DNA of 57,426 bases, from assembly GCA_030834965.1 (NCBI GenBank), contig JAUQWW010000074.1, positions 1-57,426 of the forward strand. The letters are read 5' to 3'. This document shows positions 40,224 through 48,690 of this stretch, piece by piece. A program made the translations under genes and the position numbers. The notes below the pieces were generated by a model. It had not been told where the DNA came from, searched no databases, and saw only the letters and a program-made list of their open reading frames with translations. Position 1 is the first letter of the stretch. Every line of letters starts with the position of its first letter. This stretch comes from Gallionellaceae bacterium (GTDB taxonomy: Bacteria > Pseudomonadota > Gammaproteobacteria > Burkholderiales > Gallionellaceae).

Positions 40224-42472
40224 AATTTAATTTTCCCATCATCATCATCGACGAGGACTTCCGTTCGGAAAATGCCAGCGGACTGGGGGTGCGTGCGCTG
40301 GCCGAGGCCATTCAGAAAGAAGACATGGAGGTGCTGGGCATCACCAGTTACGGCGACCTGACTTCGTTTGCCCAGCAACAGAGCCGCGCTTCGGCGTTTC
40401 TGCTGTCGATTGATGATGAGGAATTCGGTGGCGGCAGCAAGGAAGAAACCGAGATTGCGCTGAAAAGCATCCGCGCTTTCGTGGAGGAGATACGCTTCAA
40501 GAATGCGGACATCCCGATCTTTCTGTATGGCGAAACACGTACCTCGCGCCATATTCCGAACGACATCCTGCGCGAGCTGCATGGCTTCATTCACATGCAT
40601 GAGGATACGCCGGAGTTTGTGGCGCGGTATATCACACGCGAGGCCAAGGCATATCTGGATACACTCGCCCCGCCGTTTTTCCGCGCACTGGTGAATTACG
40701 CGCAGGATGGTTCATATTCGTGGCATTGCCCTGGCCATTCGGGTGGCGTGGCATTCCTGAAGTCACCAGTGGGGCGGATGTTCCACCAGTTTTTCGGCGA
40801 GAACATGCTGCGCGCCGACGTGTGCAATTCTGTGGACGAACTCGGCCAACTGCTTGACCACACCGGACCGGTTGCGGCAAGCGAGCGCAATGCGGCGCGC
40901 ATCTTCAATTGCGACCACCTGTTTTTTGTTACCAACGGCACTTCCACCTCGAACAAGATCGTGTGGCATTCCACCGTTGCGCCGGATGACATCGTGGTGG
41001 TGGACCGCAACTGCCACAAATCCATCCTGCACGCCATCATGATGACCGGCGCGATACCCGTGTTCCTGATGCCCACGCGTAACCACTACGGCATCATCGG
41101 GCCGATACCGCTGGAAGAATTCAAGCCGGAAAACATCCGCAAGAAAATCGAGGCCAACCCGTTTGCCCGCGGCACCAAGGCCAAGCCGCGCGTGCTGACC
41201 ATCACGCAGAGCACCTACGACGGCATCCTGTATAACGTGGAGACCATCAAGGCCATGCTCGACGGCAAGATCGACACGCTGCATTTCGACGAGGCATGGT
41301 TGCCGCACGCCACCTTTCACGATTTCTACAAGGACATGCACGCCATCGGCCAGGGGCGCAAACCGTGCAAGGAATCCATGGTGTTTTCCACGCAATCGAC
41401 GCACAAGCTGCTGGCGGGCCTGAGCCAGGCTTCGCAGATACTGGTGCAGGATAGCGAGGCGCGTAAGCTGGACCGCGATTGCTTCAATGAGGCCTACATG
41501 ATGCATACCTCCACCAGCCCGCAGTACGCCATCATCGCGTCGTGCGACGTGGCTGCAGCGATGATGGAGCCGCCGGGCGGCACCGCGCTGGTGGAAGAAT
41601 CCATCGCCGAGGCGCTCGATTTCCGCCGCGCGATGCGCAAGGTGGACGAAGAATGGGGCGCTGATTGGTGGTTCAAGGTGTGGGGGCCGGACTTTCTCGC
41701 CGCAGAAGGGATGGCGGCGCGCGAGGACTGGATGCTGGGCGCGACCGACCGCTGGCATGGTTTCGGCAATCTGGCGCCGGGCTTTAACATGCTCGACCCG
41801 ATCAAGGCCACCATCATCACGCCGGGACTGGATGTGGAAGGTGATTTCGCCGAGTCCGGCATTCCGGCGGCCATCGTCACCAAGTATCTGGCGGAAAACG
41901 GCGTGGTAGTGGAAAAGACCGGCCTGTATTCCTTCTTCATCATGTTCACCATCGGCATCACCAAGGGTCGCTGGAACACCATGGTGACCGAACTGCAGCA
42001 GTTCAAGGACGACTACGACAAGAACCAGCCGCTGTGGCGTGTGCTGCCGGAATTTGTCATGAAATATCCGCGCTACGAGAAAGTCGGCCTGCGCGAACTG
42101 TGCGAGCAGATTCACGGCATCTACAAGGCCAACGACGTGGCGCGCCTGACCACCGAAATGTATCTCTCCAACATGGAGCCGGCGATGAAGCCGTCTGACG
42201 CGTTCGCCAGGATGGCGCACGGCGAGATTGACCGTGTATCGATCGATGAGCTGGAAGGCCGTATCACCAGTGTGCTGCTGACGCCCTATCCGCCGGGTAT
42301 CCCGCTGCTGATCCCGGGTGAGCGCTTCAACAAGACCATTGTCGATTACCTCAAATTCGCCCGCGATTTCAACAAGAAATTTCCCGGCTTCGAGACCGAT
42401 ATCCACGGGCTGGTGACGGACAGACGTAATGGCACGGCGCGCTACTACGTGGACTGCGTGAGACAGGGCTGA
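40220..42472 (+). CDS. Orn/Lys/Arg decarboxylase (PLP-dependent, class III fold)
   Basis: The 750-residue length and order match the inducible lysine/arginine/ornithine decarboxylases: an N-terminal receiver-like wing domain (IIIIDEDFRSENASGLGVRA), the PLP domain starting YSWHCPGHSGGVAFLKSP, LFFVTNGTSTSNKIVW, the aspartate clamp LHFDEAWLPHATFHDFY, and the PLP lysine in STQSTHKLLAGLSQAS near residue 396. The C-terminal substrate domain ends PLLIPGERFNKTIVDYL. These enzymes make cadaverine, agmatine or putrescine, either for acid resistance or for polyamine supply. Substrate cannot be fixed from sequence reading alone. No antiporter gene is adjacent, which argues somewhat for a biosynthetic role. 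Its start overlaps a leader frame. Confidence 0.93.
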   Translation: MKFNFPIIIIDEDFRSENASGLGVRALAEAIQKEDMEVLGITSYGDLTSFAQQQSRASAFLLSIDDEEFGGGSKEETEIALKSIRAFVEEIRFKNADIPIFLYGETRTSRHIPNDILRELHGFIHMHEDTPEFVARYITREAKAYLDTLAPPFFRALVNYAQDGSYSWHCPGHSGGVAFLKSPVGRMFHQFFGENMLRADVCNSVDELGQLLDHTGPVAASERNAARIFNCDHLFFVTNGTSTSNKIVWHSTVAPDDIVVVDRNCHKSILHAIMMTGAIPVFLMPTRNHYGIIGPIPLEEFKPENIRKKIEANPFARGTKAKPRVLTITQSTYDGILYNVETIKAMLDGKIDTLHFDEAWLPHATFHDFYKDMHAIGQGRKPCKESMVFSTQSTHKLLAGLSQASQILVQDSEARKLDRDCFNEAYMMHTSTSPQYAIIASCDVAAAMMEPPGGTALVEESIAEALDFRRAMRKVDEEWGADWWFKVWGPDFLAAEGMAAREDWMLGATDRWHGFGNLAPGFNMLDPIKATIITPGLDVEGDFAESGIPAAIVTKYLAENGVVVEKTGLYSFFIMFTIGITKGRWNTMVTELQQFKDDYDKNQPLWRVLPEFVMKYPRYEKVGLRELCEQIHGIYKANDVARLTTEMYLSNMEPAMKPSDAFARMAHGEIDRVSIDELEGRITSVLLTPYPPGIPLLIPGERFNKTIVDYLKFARDFNKKFPGFETDIHGLVTDRRNGTARYYVDCVRQG

Positions 42473-42524
42473 GCTTTATAAGCTGCCCGGCTTTCGCCGT
42501 CTACGAAAAACTGCTCAAATCTGC

Positions 42525-43017
42525 ATGACCGAAGAAACCGGTAAACTCCGCATAGACAAATGGCTGTGGACCGCGCGCTTCTTCAAGACGCGCAGCCTCG
42601 CCGCCGATGCTGTCGAAACTGGCCGGGTGCTTGCTACGCGCGTAACCGGCCAAGGCCGTTATGCTCGGCGACATGCTGGAAATACGCGCCGGAAAATTCC
42701 GCTTCGAGGTCGAGGTGCTTGGGCTCTCCAACAAGCGCAGCGGAGCACCCGAGGCGCAGAAACTTTACCGTGAAACGGATGACAGTCGCGCACAGCGCGA
42801 CGCTCTCGCTGCCCATCTCCGGGCGCAGCCGCAGCCGGCATTCAAGGGCAGGCCCACCAAACGTGAGCGGCGCAAGATCGAGAACTTCAAGGCAGAGGTC
42901 AAGAAGGGCGGAGCGTGGGGAGATGCCGAATGGGATGGGTTGAGCGCAGCAATTCCTCAATTCGCTCGACGTTTCCGGCAAATTCGCTTTCGGTCTGTTG
43001 CCAAGGGTGGCGCCTGA
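42525..43017 (+). pseudogene. hslR: Hsp15-like S4 RNA-binding protein gene, frame disrupted
   Basis: The first part reads as the S4 domain of Hsp15 (KLRIDKWLWTARFFKTRSLA, then ADAVETGRVL), a heat-shock protein that rescues stalled 50S subunits with nascent chains. Near 42643-42660 the good reading passes to another frame: the continuation AKAVMLGDMLEIRAGKF and FEVEVLGLSNKRSGAPEAQ, ending RRKIENFKAEVKKG, is clearly the same protein. A TAA at 42643 in that second frame limits the switch to a few bases. The conserved N-G-x-R...K-P turn is also shortened, so several bases may be lost. This is either a real lesion or a sequencing/assembly error. The region lies after the decarboxylase gene and convergent to the HD-GYP gene. 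Confidence 0.8.
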
Positions 43018-43033
43018 AAAAGATACGCAGCTG

Positions 43034-44317
43034 CTATATCTGAAAATGATGCCGAATGCGGTCCTCGAGCAATTGGCGCACATCATCTTCAGTGCTCTTG
43101 GCGAGGCGATCGAAAATTCCCCGTGCCAGGGGGCGGAATGCTTCCATGACCGCGGGGTCGAAGTGTGATCCGGTTTCTTTTTCGAGAACCGCCATGACTG
43201 CATCAAATCCCATTGCTTCCTTGTAGGGGCGCGCTGAGCAGAGCGCATCGAAGACATCTGCCACGGCGAATATTCTGGCTTCGAGCGGAATCTTTTCTCC
43301 GGCTACGCCGTGCGGATAGCCGGAGCCGTCCCATTTTTCATGGTGGCCTGCAACGACGGCTTTGGCTCCCTCAAGCCAGCCCATCCCGGTCACGATTTCC
43401 TCGCCTTGCTGAACGTGGGAGTGCATCAGCGTAGACTCTTTGTCATCGAGCATTCCATGTTTGAGGAGTATCGCATCGGGGATGCCTATCTTGCCCACGT
43501 CATGCAAGAAACTTCCTGCGATCAGCGCTTGCATCCGGCTGTCGGCCAGCCCCATGCTTTCCGCCAAACGCGTGGCGATCCAGGCGACGCGGTAATTATG
43601 GTCGCCTGTATCCGAGTCACGTTTGGCAATTGCACGGCCCAGCGCGCCCATCATGGAAATGTGGGAATCCAGAACCTCGCGTGTCTTGCGTTCATTGTCG
43701 GCGGAAAGGCGCACAACCACCGGATACACCACTGCACCGCACAGGAGAGAGGCGAGGCATACCACCAGCGATATCGCCATTGAATTCGCAAACATCTGGT
43801 TTCTCTGCCATTCGGGAACTACACGAACACCCTCAAAATAGCCGGTGATGGCCCCATCAGTGTTTGATTCGCCTGACTCATCTGGTGCGACAGCGTGCAG
43901 CGGAACAAAAATGCGTAACGTCCAGTAACCCTCTTTCAGTTTGATGCTTTCATAGGTGGCTTGCTGGTACGTTGGCTTAACATGGCCCGGCAACAGCTTT
44001 TCCACCAGCTCGCCTCGCTTGGTAAGCGATTCGGCCAGTTTAATGCCCTCGCGATCATATATCTCGGCAATGTCGAACAGCCCGCCTGAAATGGCCCGTG
44101 CAGCTTCTTCAGCATGCTTCGCTGCCTTTGGCCCTGTGAGGTCAAGCGCATCGTGATGCCGCAACAGCCGACGGGATTCTTCTATGGCAAGTGAGACCGC
44201 GCTTTTTTCGGCATTTTCAAGGGAAACATACCAGGAAACGGGGCTGGCAAGCGAAGCCAGCACAACGCTGACCATGGCGATGCGGATTGCCACCTTCTTT
44301 CTGAAAGAATTCACCAT
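43034..44317 (-). CDS. membrane-bound HD-GYP phosphodiesterase
   Basis: Of 427 residues, a first membrane helix (9-29, IRIAMVSVVLASLASPVSW) and a second (about 176-200, MAISLVVCLASLLCGAVVYP) enclose a periplasmic sensor region of about 145 residues. The cytoplasmic half is a complete HD-GYP domain: DTGDHNYRVAWIATRLAE, the HD in GSFLHDVGKIGIPDAILLK, the later histidines in LMHSHVQQGEEIV and VVAGHHEKWDGSGYPHGV, and ADVFDALCSARPYKEAMGF. HD-GYP enzymes degrade cyclic di-GMP and so affect surface attachment and secretion; the surface-protein cluster here could be under such control, but nothing links them directly. Confidence 0.93.
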   Translation of the reverse strand: MVNSFRKKVAIRIAMVSVVLASLASPVSWYVSLENAEKSAVSLAIEESRRLLRHHDALDLTGPKAAKHAEEAARAISGGLFDIAEIYDREGIKLAESLTKRGELVEKLLPGHVKPTYQQATYESIKLKEGYWTLRIFVPLHAVAPDESGESNTDGAITGYFEGVRVVPEWQRNQMFANSMAISLVVCLASLLCGAVVYPVVVRLSADNERKTREVLDSHISMMGALGRAIAKRDSDTGDHNYRVAWIATRLAESMGLADSRMQALIAGSFLHDVGKIGIPDAILLKHGMLDDKESTLMHSHVQQGEEIVTGMGWLEGAKAVVAGHHEKWDGSGYPHGVAGEKIPLEARIFAVADVFDALCSARPYKEAMGFDAVMAVLEKETGSHFDPAVMEAFRPLARGIFDRLAKSTEDDVRQLLEDRIRHHFQI

Positions 44318-44448
44318 CCGGTCGCCCTCAAGTCTGCATCACGTGCAAACAATGTTTCTGTGCATTGTGCCGTGCTAAAGCGCGCCCACTCGAAATATTC
44401 CGAGCCGCCAACTTTAATTATTGATGCAGGCGTTCGTAAAAGGCCCGC

Positions 44449-44751
44449 CTACTCACCCGCACATTTTGCGATTGCGGCGTTGGTCTTCAAGTCCAGGCAA
44501 TGCCTTAGATCAAGAGATTTGGAGCGGGCCGATTTCGCTTTGGCGGGCTTGGGGGGCGTCGACGGTTGCAAGCCAGGCTGAGATGCCTGTGCGGAGGGTG
44601 CTGCTGACACGGCAGCCGGTGCCGGTGGCATTGCTGGCACCACTGTGTTGGCTGCAGGATGCTGCGTCTTGCTCCCCATCTCGGCGGCAAGCACCACGGC
44701 GCTTAATGACAATGCCGTCACAACAATCAGATTCATAATTGTGGTTTTCAT
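44449..44751 (-). CDS. small exported Pro/Ala-rich protein
   Basis: I chose the ATG at 44751 because the signal peptide begins there (MNLIVVTALSLSAVVLA, then AEMGS); a frame extension to 44781 is less likely. The mature part is a disordered Ala/Pro/Ser stretch (VVPAMPPAPAAVSAAPSAQA) followed by a basic segment (PKPAKAKSARSKS) and a short C-terminal motif with two cysteines, LDLRHCLDLKTNAAIAKCAG, that probably forms a disulfide. This last motif appears in many small betaproteobacterial periplasmic proteins, of unknown function. It is placed between the HD-GYP gene and folA on the same strand. Confidence 0.7.
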   Translation of the reverse strand: MKTTIMNLIVVTALSLSAVVLAAEMGSKTQHPAANTVVPAMPPAPAAVSAAPSAQASQPGLQPSTPPKPAKAKSARSKSLDLRHCLDLKTNAAIAKCAGE

Positions 44752-44910
44752 GCATCGCTCCACACGTGGATGAGGCTCCAATGTACCGGAGTTGAATGAT
44801 TTTTGCTAACGGCAGGAATGTCATTCTTCTGCAGTTCCAGGAAGATTGACCATGCAGACGCGCTGCGCAATTATGACCTGCCTGAAGTAGTGCGCCTGGT
44901 TGGCCCGGGT

Positions 44911-45414
44911 TCATTGTGGTCGTTTCCGCCGGTAGGTGACGAAGTGGTAGTCCAGCGGCTGCGGTTCTGTCTGGCTGCGCCGCTCGCGCGCGGCTTCCTG
45001 CCATGTGTTCTTGTCAAACTCCGGAAAATGCGCATCGCCTGCCACATCCTGCCGGATTTCGGTGATGTAGAGCGTATCCGCCAAGGGTAAAGCCTGAGCA
45101 TACAGTTCGGCGCCACCCACGATAAAAATTTCCTCGTCCCCTGCACAGGCCGCAATCGCCTCCTCCAGCGAGTGGGCGATGATGCAGCCTTCTATTTTTA
45201 ATTCCCGATTGCGTGTCACCACCACGGTGGTGCGCCCTGGCAATGGCTTGCCGATGGAGTCGAAAGTCTTGCGCCCCATGATCATGTGATGCCCCATGGT
45301 GAGCGCCTTGAAGTGTTTCAGGTCTTCCGGGCAGCGCCACGGCAGCGTGTTGTTGATGCCGATGGTGCGGTTGCTTGCCATCGCCACTAGTATGGAGAGG
45401 TGCGGCTGGGTCAT
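44911..45414 (-). CDS. folA: dihydrofolate reductase
   Basis: A 167-residue enzyme that reduces dihydrofolate to tetrahydrofolate with NADPH, regenerating the cofactor consumed by ThyA. The N-terminal strand [20 protein letters not shown], the substrate helix [11 protein letters not shown], the cofactor motif [20 protein letters not shown], and [20 protein letters not shown] are all typical. The start overlaps the thyA stop by four bases (ATGA), so the two are translated together. No resistance-type features are apparent; it looks chromosomal. Confidence 0.96.
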   Translation of the reverse strand: MTQPHLSILVAMASNRTIGINNTLPWRCPEDLKHFKALTMGHHMIMGRKTFDSIGKPLPGRTTVVVTRNRELKIEGCIIAHSLEEAIAACAGDEEIFIVGGAELYAQALPLADTLYITEIRQDVAGDAHFPEFDKNTWQEAARERRSQTEPQPLDYHFVTYRRKRPQ

Positions 45415-46205
45415 ACCGCGACGGGAGCTTTGATCGCGGGGTGCGGGTCGTAGCCTTCCAGCGTGAAATCCTCAAACTTGAAGTCGAAAATGTTTTTCAC
45501 GTCGGGGTTAATTTTCATGGTCGGCAGCGGGCGCGGCTCGCGCGACAGTTGCAGCTCGGTCTGTTCCATATGGTTGAGGTACAGGTGCGCGTCGCCGAAG
45601 GTGTGCACGAAATCGCCGGGCTTGAGGTCGCACACCTGCGCCATCATCAGCGTGAGCAGCGCGTAGGAAGCGATATTGAACGGTACGCCGAGGAAGATGT
45701 CGGCGCTGCGCTGATACAGCTGGCAGGACAGCTTGCCGTCTGCCACGTAGAACTGGAAGAAGGCATGGCAGGGCGCCAGCGCCATCTGGTCGAGTTCGCC
45801 CACGTTCCATGCGGAGACGATCAGGCGCCGCGAATCGGGGTTTTTCCTGATCTGCTCGACGACCTCGGAAATCTGGTCTACCACACGCCCGTCCGCCGTA
45901 GCCCACGAGCGCCACTGCTTGCCGTATACCGGGCCGAGGTTGCCGTGCTCATCCGCCCATTCGTCCCAGATTTTGACGCCGTTTTCCTTGAGGTAGCGAA
46001 TGTTGGTGTCACCCTGCAAAAACCACAATAATTCGTGGATGATGGATTTCAGGTGACACTTCTTGGTGGTGACCAGCGGGAAGCCTTCCTGCAGATTGAA
46101 GCGCATCTGGTAACCGAACACGCTGACGGTGCCGGTGCCGGTGCGGTCGGATTTTTTTGTGCCGTGGTTGAGCACGTGTTTCATCAGGTAGAGATATTGG
46201 CGCAT
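45411..46205 (-). CDS. thyA: thymidylate synthase
   Basis: This enzyme methylates dUMP to dTMP with methylene-tetrahydrofolate. I set the start at 46205 ([15 protein letters not shown]), giving 264 residues, exactly the E. coli length; the frame is open for a further 250 codons upstream, but that stretch is only the antisense of the aminopeptidase gene. Key motifs are [15 protein letters not shown], the catalytic cysteine in [32 protein letters not shown] and [13 protein letters not shown]. It overlaps folA downstream and is divergent from the aminopeptidase gene. Confidence 0.97.
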   Translation of the reverse strand: MRQYLYLMKHVLNHGTKKSDRTGTGTVSVFGYQMRFNLQEGFPLVTTKKCHLKSIIHELLWFLQGDTNIRYLKENGVKIWDEWADEHGNLGPVYGKQWRSWATADGRVVDQISEVVEQIRKNPDSRRLIVSAWNVGELDQMALAPCHAFFQFYVADGKLSCQLYQRSADIFLGVPFNIASYALLTLMMAQVCDLKPGDFVHTFGDAHLYLNHMEQTELQLSREPRPLPTMKINPDVKNIFDFKFEDFTLEGYDPHPAIKAPVAV

Positions 46206-46210
46206 AAAGG

Positions 46211-46241
46211 TTCCGTGAAGCGGCGGCGCTGTTTGTATAAT
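46211..46241 (+). promoter_or_regulatory. candidate sigma-70 promoter of the aminopeptidase gene
   Basis: TTCCGT (46211-46216) and a perfect TATAAT (46236-46241) are 19 bases apart, and a start of transcription near 46248 would give a short leader before the ATG at 46270. An in-frame ATG at 46240 overlaps the -10 sequence and so cannot be the gene start. Confidence 0.55.
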
Positions 46242-46269
46242 GCGCCACACATCAAAATTCGAGAACGCC

Positions 46270-47712
46270 ATGCTAGCACAACTCACCTTATCCCAGACCC
46301 TGCCCGCCAGCTTGCCGGGTACACACCTGCTGGTTCTGCTGCCACAGGCCAAAGCGCTGCCCAAAGATATGCCGCATGCTGATTTGCTGACTGCCGTGCT
46401 CAGGCGGCGCGGCATGAAGGCCGACGAACTGGCTAAGTCGGCGGTGAGCGCCAATGCCGGCAATGGCGCGCTGGTGGCCTGGGCGATGCTGGATTTTTCC
46501 AAGGACACATTTGCCCTGCAGACCCAGGTACGCAAGTCACTGCAACTGCTGCTGGATGAACATCCCGTCAACGTTTCCATCGCGGTACTGGGTGACGAGG
46601 CGCAACGCAGGCAGGCCGCCGAACTGGCGGTGTATGCAGCATGGGTGAACGGTGCGCCGTTGCCGGTGCACAAGAAAAAAGACGAGCGCAAGCCACTGCA
46701 AAAAATTGCGCTGTACGGTTTTGGCGACAGGAAGGTTTTTGCGCCGCTCAAGGCGCAGGCAGAGGGAGGTGTGCTGTGCCGCACGCTGACCGTGCTGCCG
46801 CCGAATGAACTCACGCCGGGGCTGTATCGGGTGCGGGTGAAGAAGCTGGCGCGGGAACAGGGCTGGAAGCATGAAGAATTTGACCTGAACAAACTGCGCA
46901 AGATGGGCGCGGGCGCATTCGTCGCGGTGGCACAGGGCAGCAGCGATGAAGATGCAGCCATCGTGCATCTTCGTTACACCCATCCCAAGGCCAAACAAAC
47001 CGTGGCGCTGGTGGGCAAGGGCATCTGCTTCGATACCGGCGGCCACAACCTCAAGCCCGCGCGCTACATGCACGGCATGCACGAGGATATGAACGGCTCG
47101 GCGGTGGCACTGGGCATCCTGCTCGCGGCGACGCAACAAAAGCTGCCGGTGAATATCGACTGCTGGCTGGCGCTGGCGCAGAACCACATCAGCCCGAAAG
47201 CCTACAAGCAAAATGACATCGTGAAGGCTTTGAACGGCACCACCATCGAAATCATTCATACCGATGCCGAGGGACGCATGGTGCTGGCTGATACGCTCAC
47301 GCTGGCCGCGCGTGCCAAGCCAAATCTGATGATCGACTTTGCCACCCTGACCGGCAGCATGGCCGTGGCGCTGGGCGCGCGTTATTCAGGTGTGTTGGGC
47401 AACCGCGAAGAGTTGGTGCAGCGTGCGGTCAAAATCGGCAAGCAAAGTGGCGATCGCCTGTGTGCCTTCCCGCTGGACGATGATTACGAAGCCGCGCTGG
47501 ATTCAAAAGTCGCCGACATCAAGCAATGCACCTTGGACGGCGAGGCCGACCACATCCTCGCCGCGCGCTTTCTCAAGCGCTTCGTCGAGAACGACGTGCC
47601 GTGGCTACACGTCGATCTTTCTGCAAGCCGTTGCGAAGGGGGGCTCGGCATCGTGGCAAGCGAGGTGACTGGGTTTGGCGTGGCGTGGGGGCTGGGGATG
47701 TTGCAAGCCTAG
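46270..47712 (+). CDS. leucyl aminopeptidase family protein (M17)
   Basis: A cytoplasmic metalloaminopeptidase of the M17 family, 480 residues. The two-metal centre is formed by [20 protein letters not shown] (Lys and Asp) and the signature [20 protein letters not shown] (Asp, Glu, catalytic Arg). [20 protein letters not shown] follows. The N-terminal domain ([17 protein letters not shown]) is divergent from classical PepA, and the usual NTDAEGRL reads HTDAEGRM, so it may be the PepB-like or another M17 subgroup. I place the start at 46270 on promoter evidence. A strong terminator follows. Function in peptide turnover is likely; DNA-binding activity as in E. coli PepA cannot be judged. Confidence 0.93.
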   Translation: MLAQLTLSQTLPASLPGTHLLVLLPQAKALPKDMPHADLLTAVLRRRGMKADELAKSAVSANAGNGALVAWAMLDFSKDTFALQTQVRKSLQLLLDEHPVNVSIAVLGDEAQRRQAAELAVYAAWVNGAPLPVHKKKDERKPLQKIALYGFGDRKVFAPLKAQAEGGVLCRTLTVLPPNELTPGLYRVRVKKLAREQGWKHEEFDLNKLRKMGAGAFVAVAQGSSDEDAAIVHLRYTHPKAKQTVALVGKGICFDTGGHNLKPARYMHGMHEDMNGSAVALGILLAATQQKLPVNIDCWLALAQNHISPKAYKQNDIVKALNGTTIEIIHTDAEGRMVLADTLTLAARAKPNLMIDFATLTGSMAVALGARYSGVLGNREELVQRAVKIGKQSGDRLCAFPLDDDYEAALDSKVADIKQCTLDGEADHILAARFLKRFVENDVPWLHVDLSASRCEGGLGIVASEVTGFGVAWGLGMLQA

Positions 47713-47724
47713 TCTTACAGCAAA

Positions 47725-47760
47725 CAAAAAAGCCCGGCATTTTCATGCCGGGCTTTTTAA
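47725..47760. terminator. bidirectional intrinsic terminator
   Basis: AGCCCGGCA (47731-47739) and TGCCGGGCT (47746-47754) form a 9-bp stem flanked by AAAAA on one side and TTTTT on the other, so it can stop both the aminopeptidase transcript and the convergent cold-shock transcript. Confidence 0.93.
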
Positions 47761-47776
47761 TCAACTCAGGAACCGA

Positions 47777-47980
47777 TTAAGGAGCCTGGATGTTGGAGGC
47801 CTGCTTGCCTTTAGCGCCTTGAGTCACTTCAAAAGTGACCTTCTGGCCTTCTTTGAGCGACTTGAAGCCGCTCATGTTGATTGCGGAAAAGTGTGCGAAC
47901 AAATCTTCGCCGCCATCATCGGGAGTGACAAAACCAAAACCCTTTGCATCGTTGAACCATTTAACTGTACCAGTTGCCAT
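47777..47980 (-). CDS. cold-shock domain protein (CspA family)
   Basis: A 67-residue single cold-shock domain: [20 protein letters not shown] with the RNP1 motif (KGFGFV), then [20 protein letters not shown] with an RNP2-like DLFAHF. It binds single-stranded RNA and DNA and melts secondary structure. The ATG is preceded by AAGGAAG. The gap upstream to yqaA is 189 bases, leaving room for a long structured leader of the type many cold-shock genes use; a hairpin followed by six T lies within it. Confidence 0.95.
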   Translation of the reverse strand: MATGTVKWFNDAKGFGFVTPDDGGEDLFAHFSAINMSGFKSLKEGQKVTFEVTQGAKGKQASNIQAP

Positions 47981-47999
47981 GTGATTACTTCCTTTTACT

Positions 48000-48020
48000 A
48001 AAAAACGGGGAAATCCCCCG
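48000..48020 (-). terminator. short hairpin plus T-run in the cold-shock gene leader
   Basis: On the minus strand CGGGG-GATTT-CCCCG is followed directly by TTTTTT. It lies between yqaA (upstream) and the cold-shock gene, about 20 bases before the ribosome-binding site. It may end the yqaA transcript or attenuate the cold-shock transcript. The stem is only five base pairs. Confidence 0.45.
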
Positions 48021-48169
48021 CGAAACTATTTGAATCGAAGATTGCACATGGATGAACCAGTATCGCAGAGACTTTGAATCAAATACCTGCAGACGTTGTA
48101 CGCTAGTTTGCCCGATCCAGCAAGGTAATTCTACTGTTATGGGTTGATTGTCACTTTGCGCTGTGATGG

Positions 48170-48586
48170 TCAGGCGATCGCGGCCGCAATCACCCAGTAA
48201 CGCGCAAACTTTCCCAGTGCCATAAACAGCGCGGCGTACCACGGATTGAGCCGCAACCAGCCCGCCGCCACGCACAGCGCATCGCCAACCAACGGTACCC
48301 ATGCCAGCAGCAATACAGGCGTTCCGTAACGCTGCACCTTCTCCACATGCTTGAGCTGATGGTTCTGCGGCAGCAGCCGGCCCATGCCGAACGACACCAT
48401 GCCACCCAGCGTGTTGCCGAGCGTTCCCAGCAGCAGTGCCGGCCAGAATAATTCCGGATGCAGTTTCAGTACGCCGATCAGCACGGCTTCCGAACCACCT
48501 GGCAACAGCGTGGCAGCGAGGAAGCTGGAAATGAACAGACCCCACAGGCTGATGTCGCCGGTGAGGTACTGGGTGAGGGTGTCCAT
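48170..48586 (-). CDS. yqaA: YqaA/DedA-like inner-membrane protein
   Basis: The 138-residue protein has four predicted membrane segments. Family features are LWGLFISSFLAATLLPGGSE at the N-terminus, LLLGTLGNTLGGMVSFGMGR and VPLVGDALCVAAGWLRLNPW. YqaA proteins are small relatives of the DedA/SNARE-associated family, some members of which flip lipids, but YqaA function is not established. Its start is preceded by a GC-rich repeat pair that separates it from lpdA, and the cold-shock gene follows. The ATG (48586) has no strong Shine-Dalgarno sequence visible. Confidence 0.88.
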   Translation of the reverse strand: MDTLTQYLTGDISLWGLFISSFLAATLLPGGSEAVLIGVLKLHPELFWPALLLGTLGNTLGGMVSFGMGRLLPQNHQLKHVEKVQRYGTPVLLLAWVPLVGDALCVAAGWLRLNPWYAALFMALGKFARYWVIAAAIA

Positions 48587-48600
48587 GTCTGCCTAGGTAG

Positions 48601-48690
48601 CCCCTACCCCGCGAGGTGAGAGGGGGTGGGGAGAGGGAAGCGCGTGGCGCATCATCCTCTCTCCCTAGTCCTCCCCATCAAATGGGGTTA
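48601..48690. repeat. paired GC-rich palindromic element between yqaA and lpdA
   Basis: The plus-oriented unit at 48601-48637 (CCCCTACCCCGCGAGG with tail GGTGGGGAGAGGG) and the inverted unit at 48656-48690 (CCTCTCTCCCTAGTCC with a CCCCAT/ATGGGG hairpin) are 18 bases apart. The lpdA stop codon (48688-48690) is the last triplet of the inverted unit. Confidence 0.8.

Noticed and set aside
40763-42406. A 547-codon minus-strand frame opposite the decarboxylase gene
   Set aside because: Antisense shadow with skewed composition; the plus-strand enzyme accounts for every conserved motif.
46206-46961. Upstream extension of the thyA frame by about 250 codons
   Set aside because: It is antisense to the aminopeptidase gene; the normal 264-residue ThyA starts at 46205.
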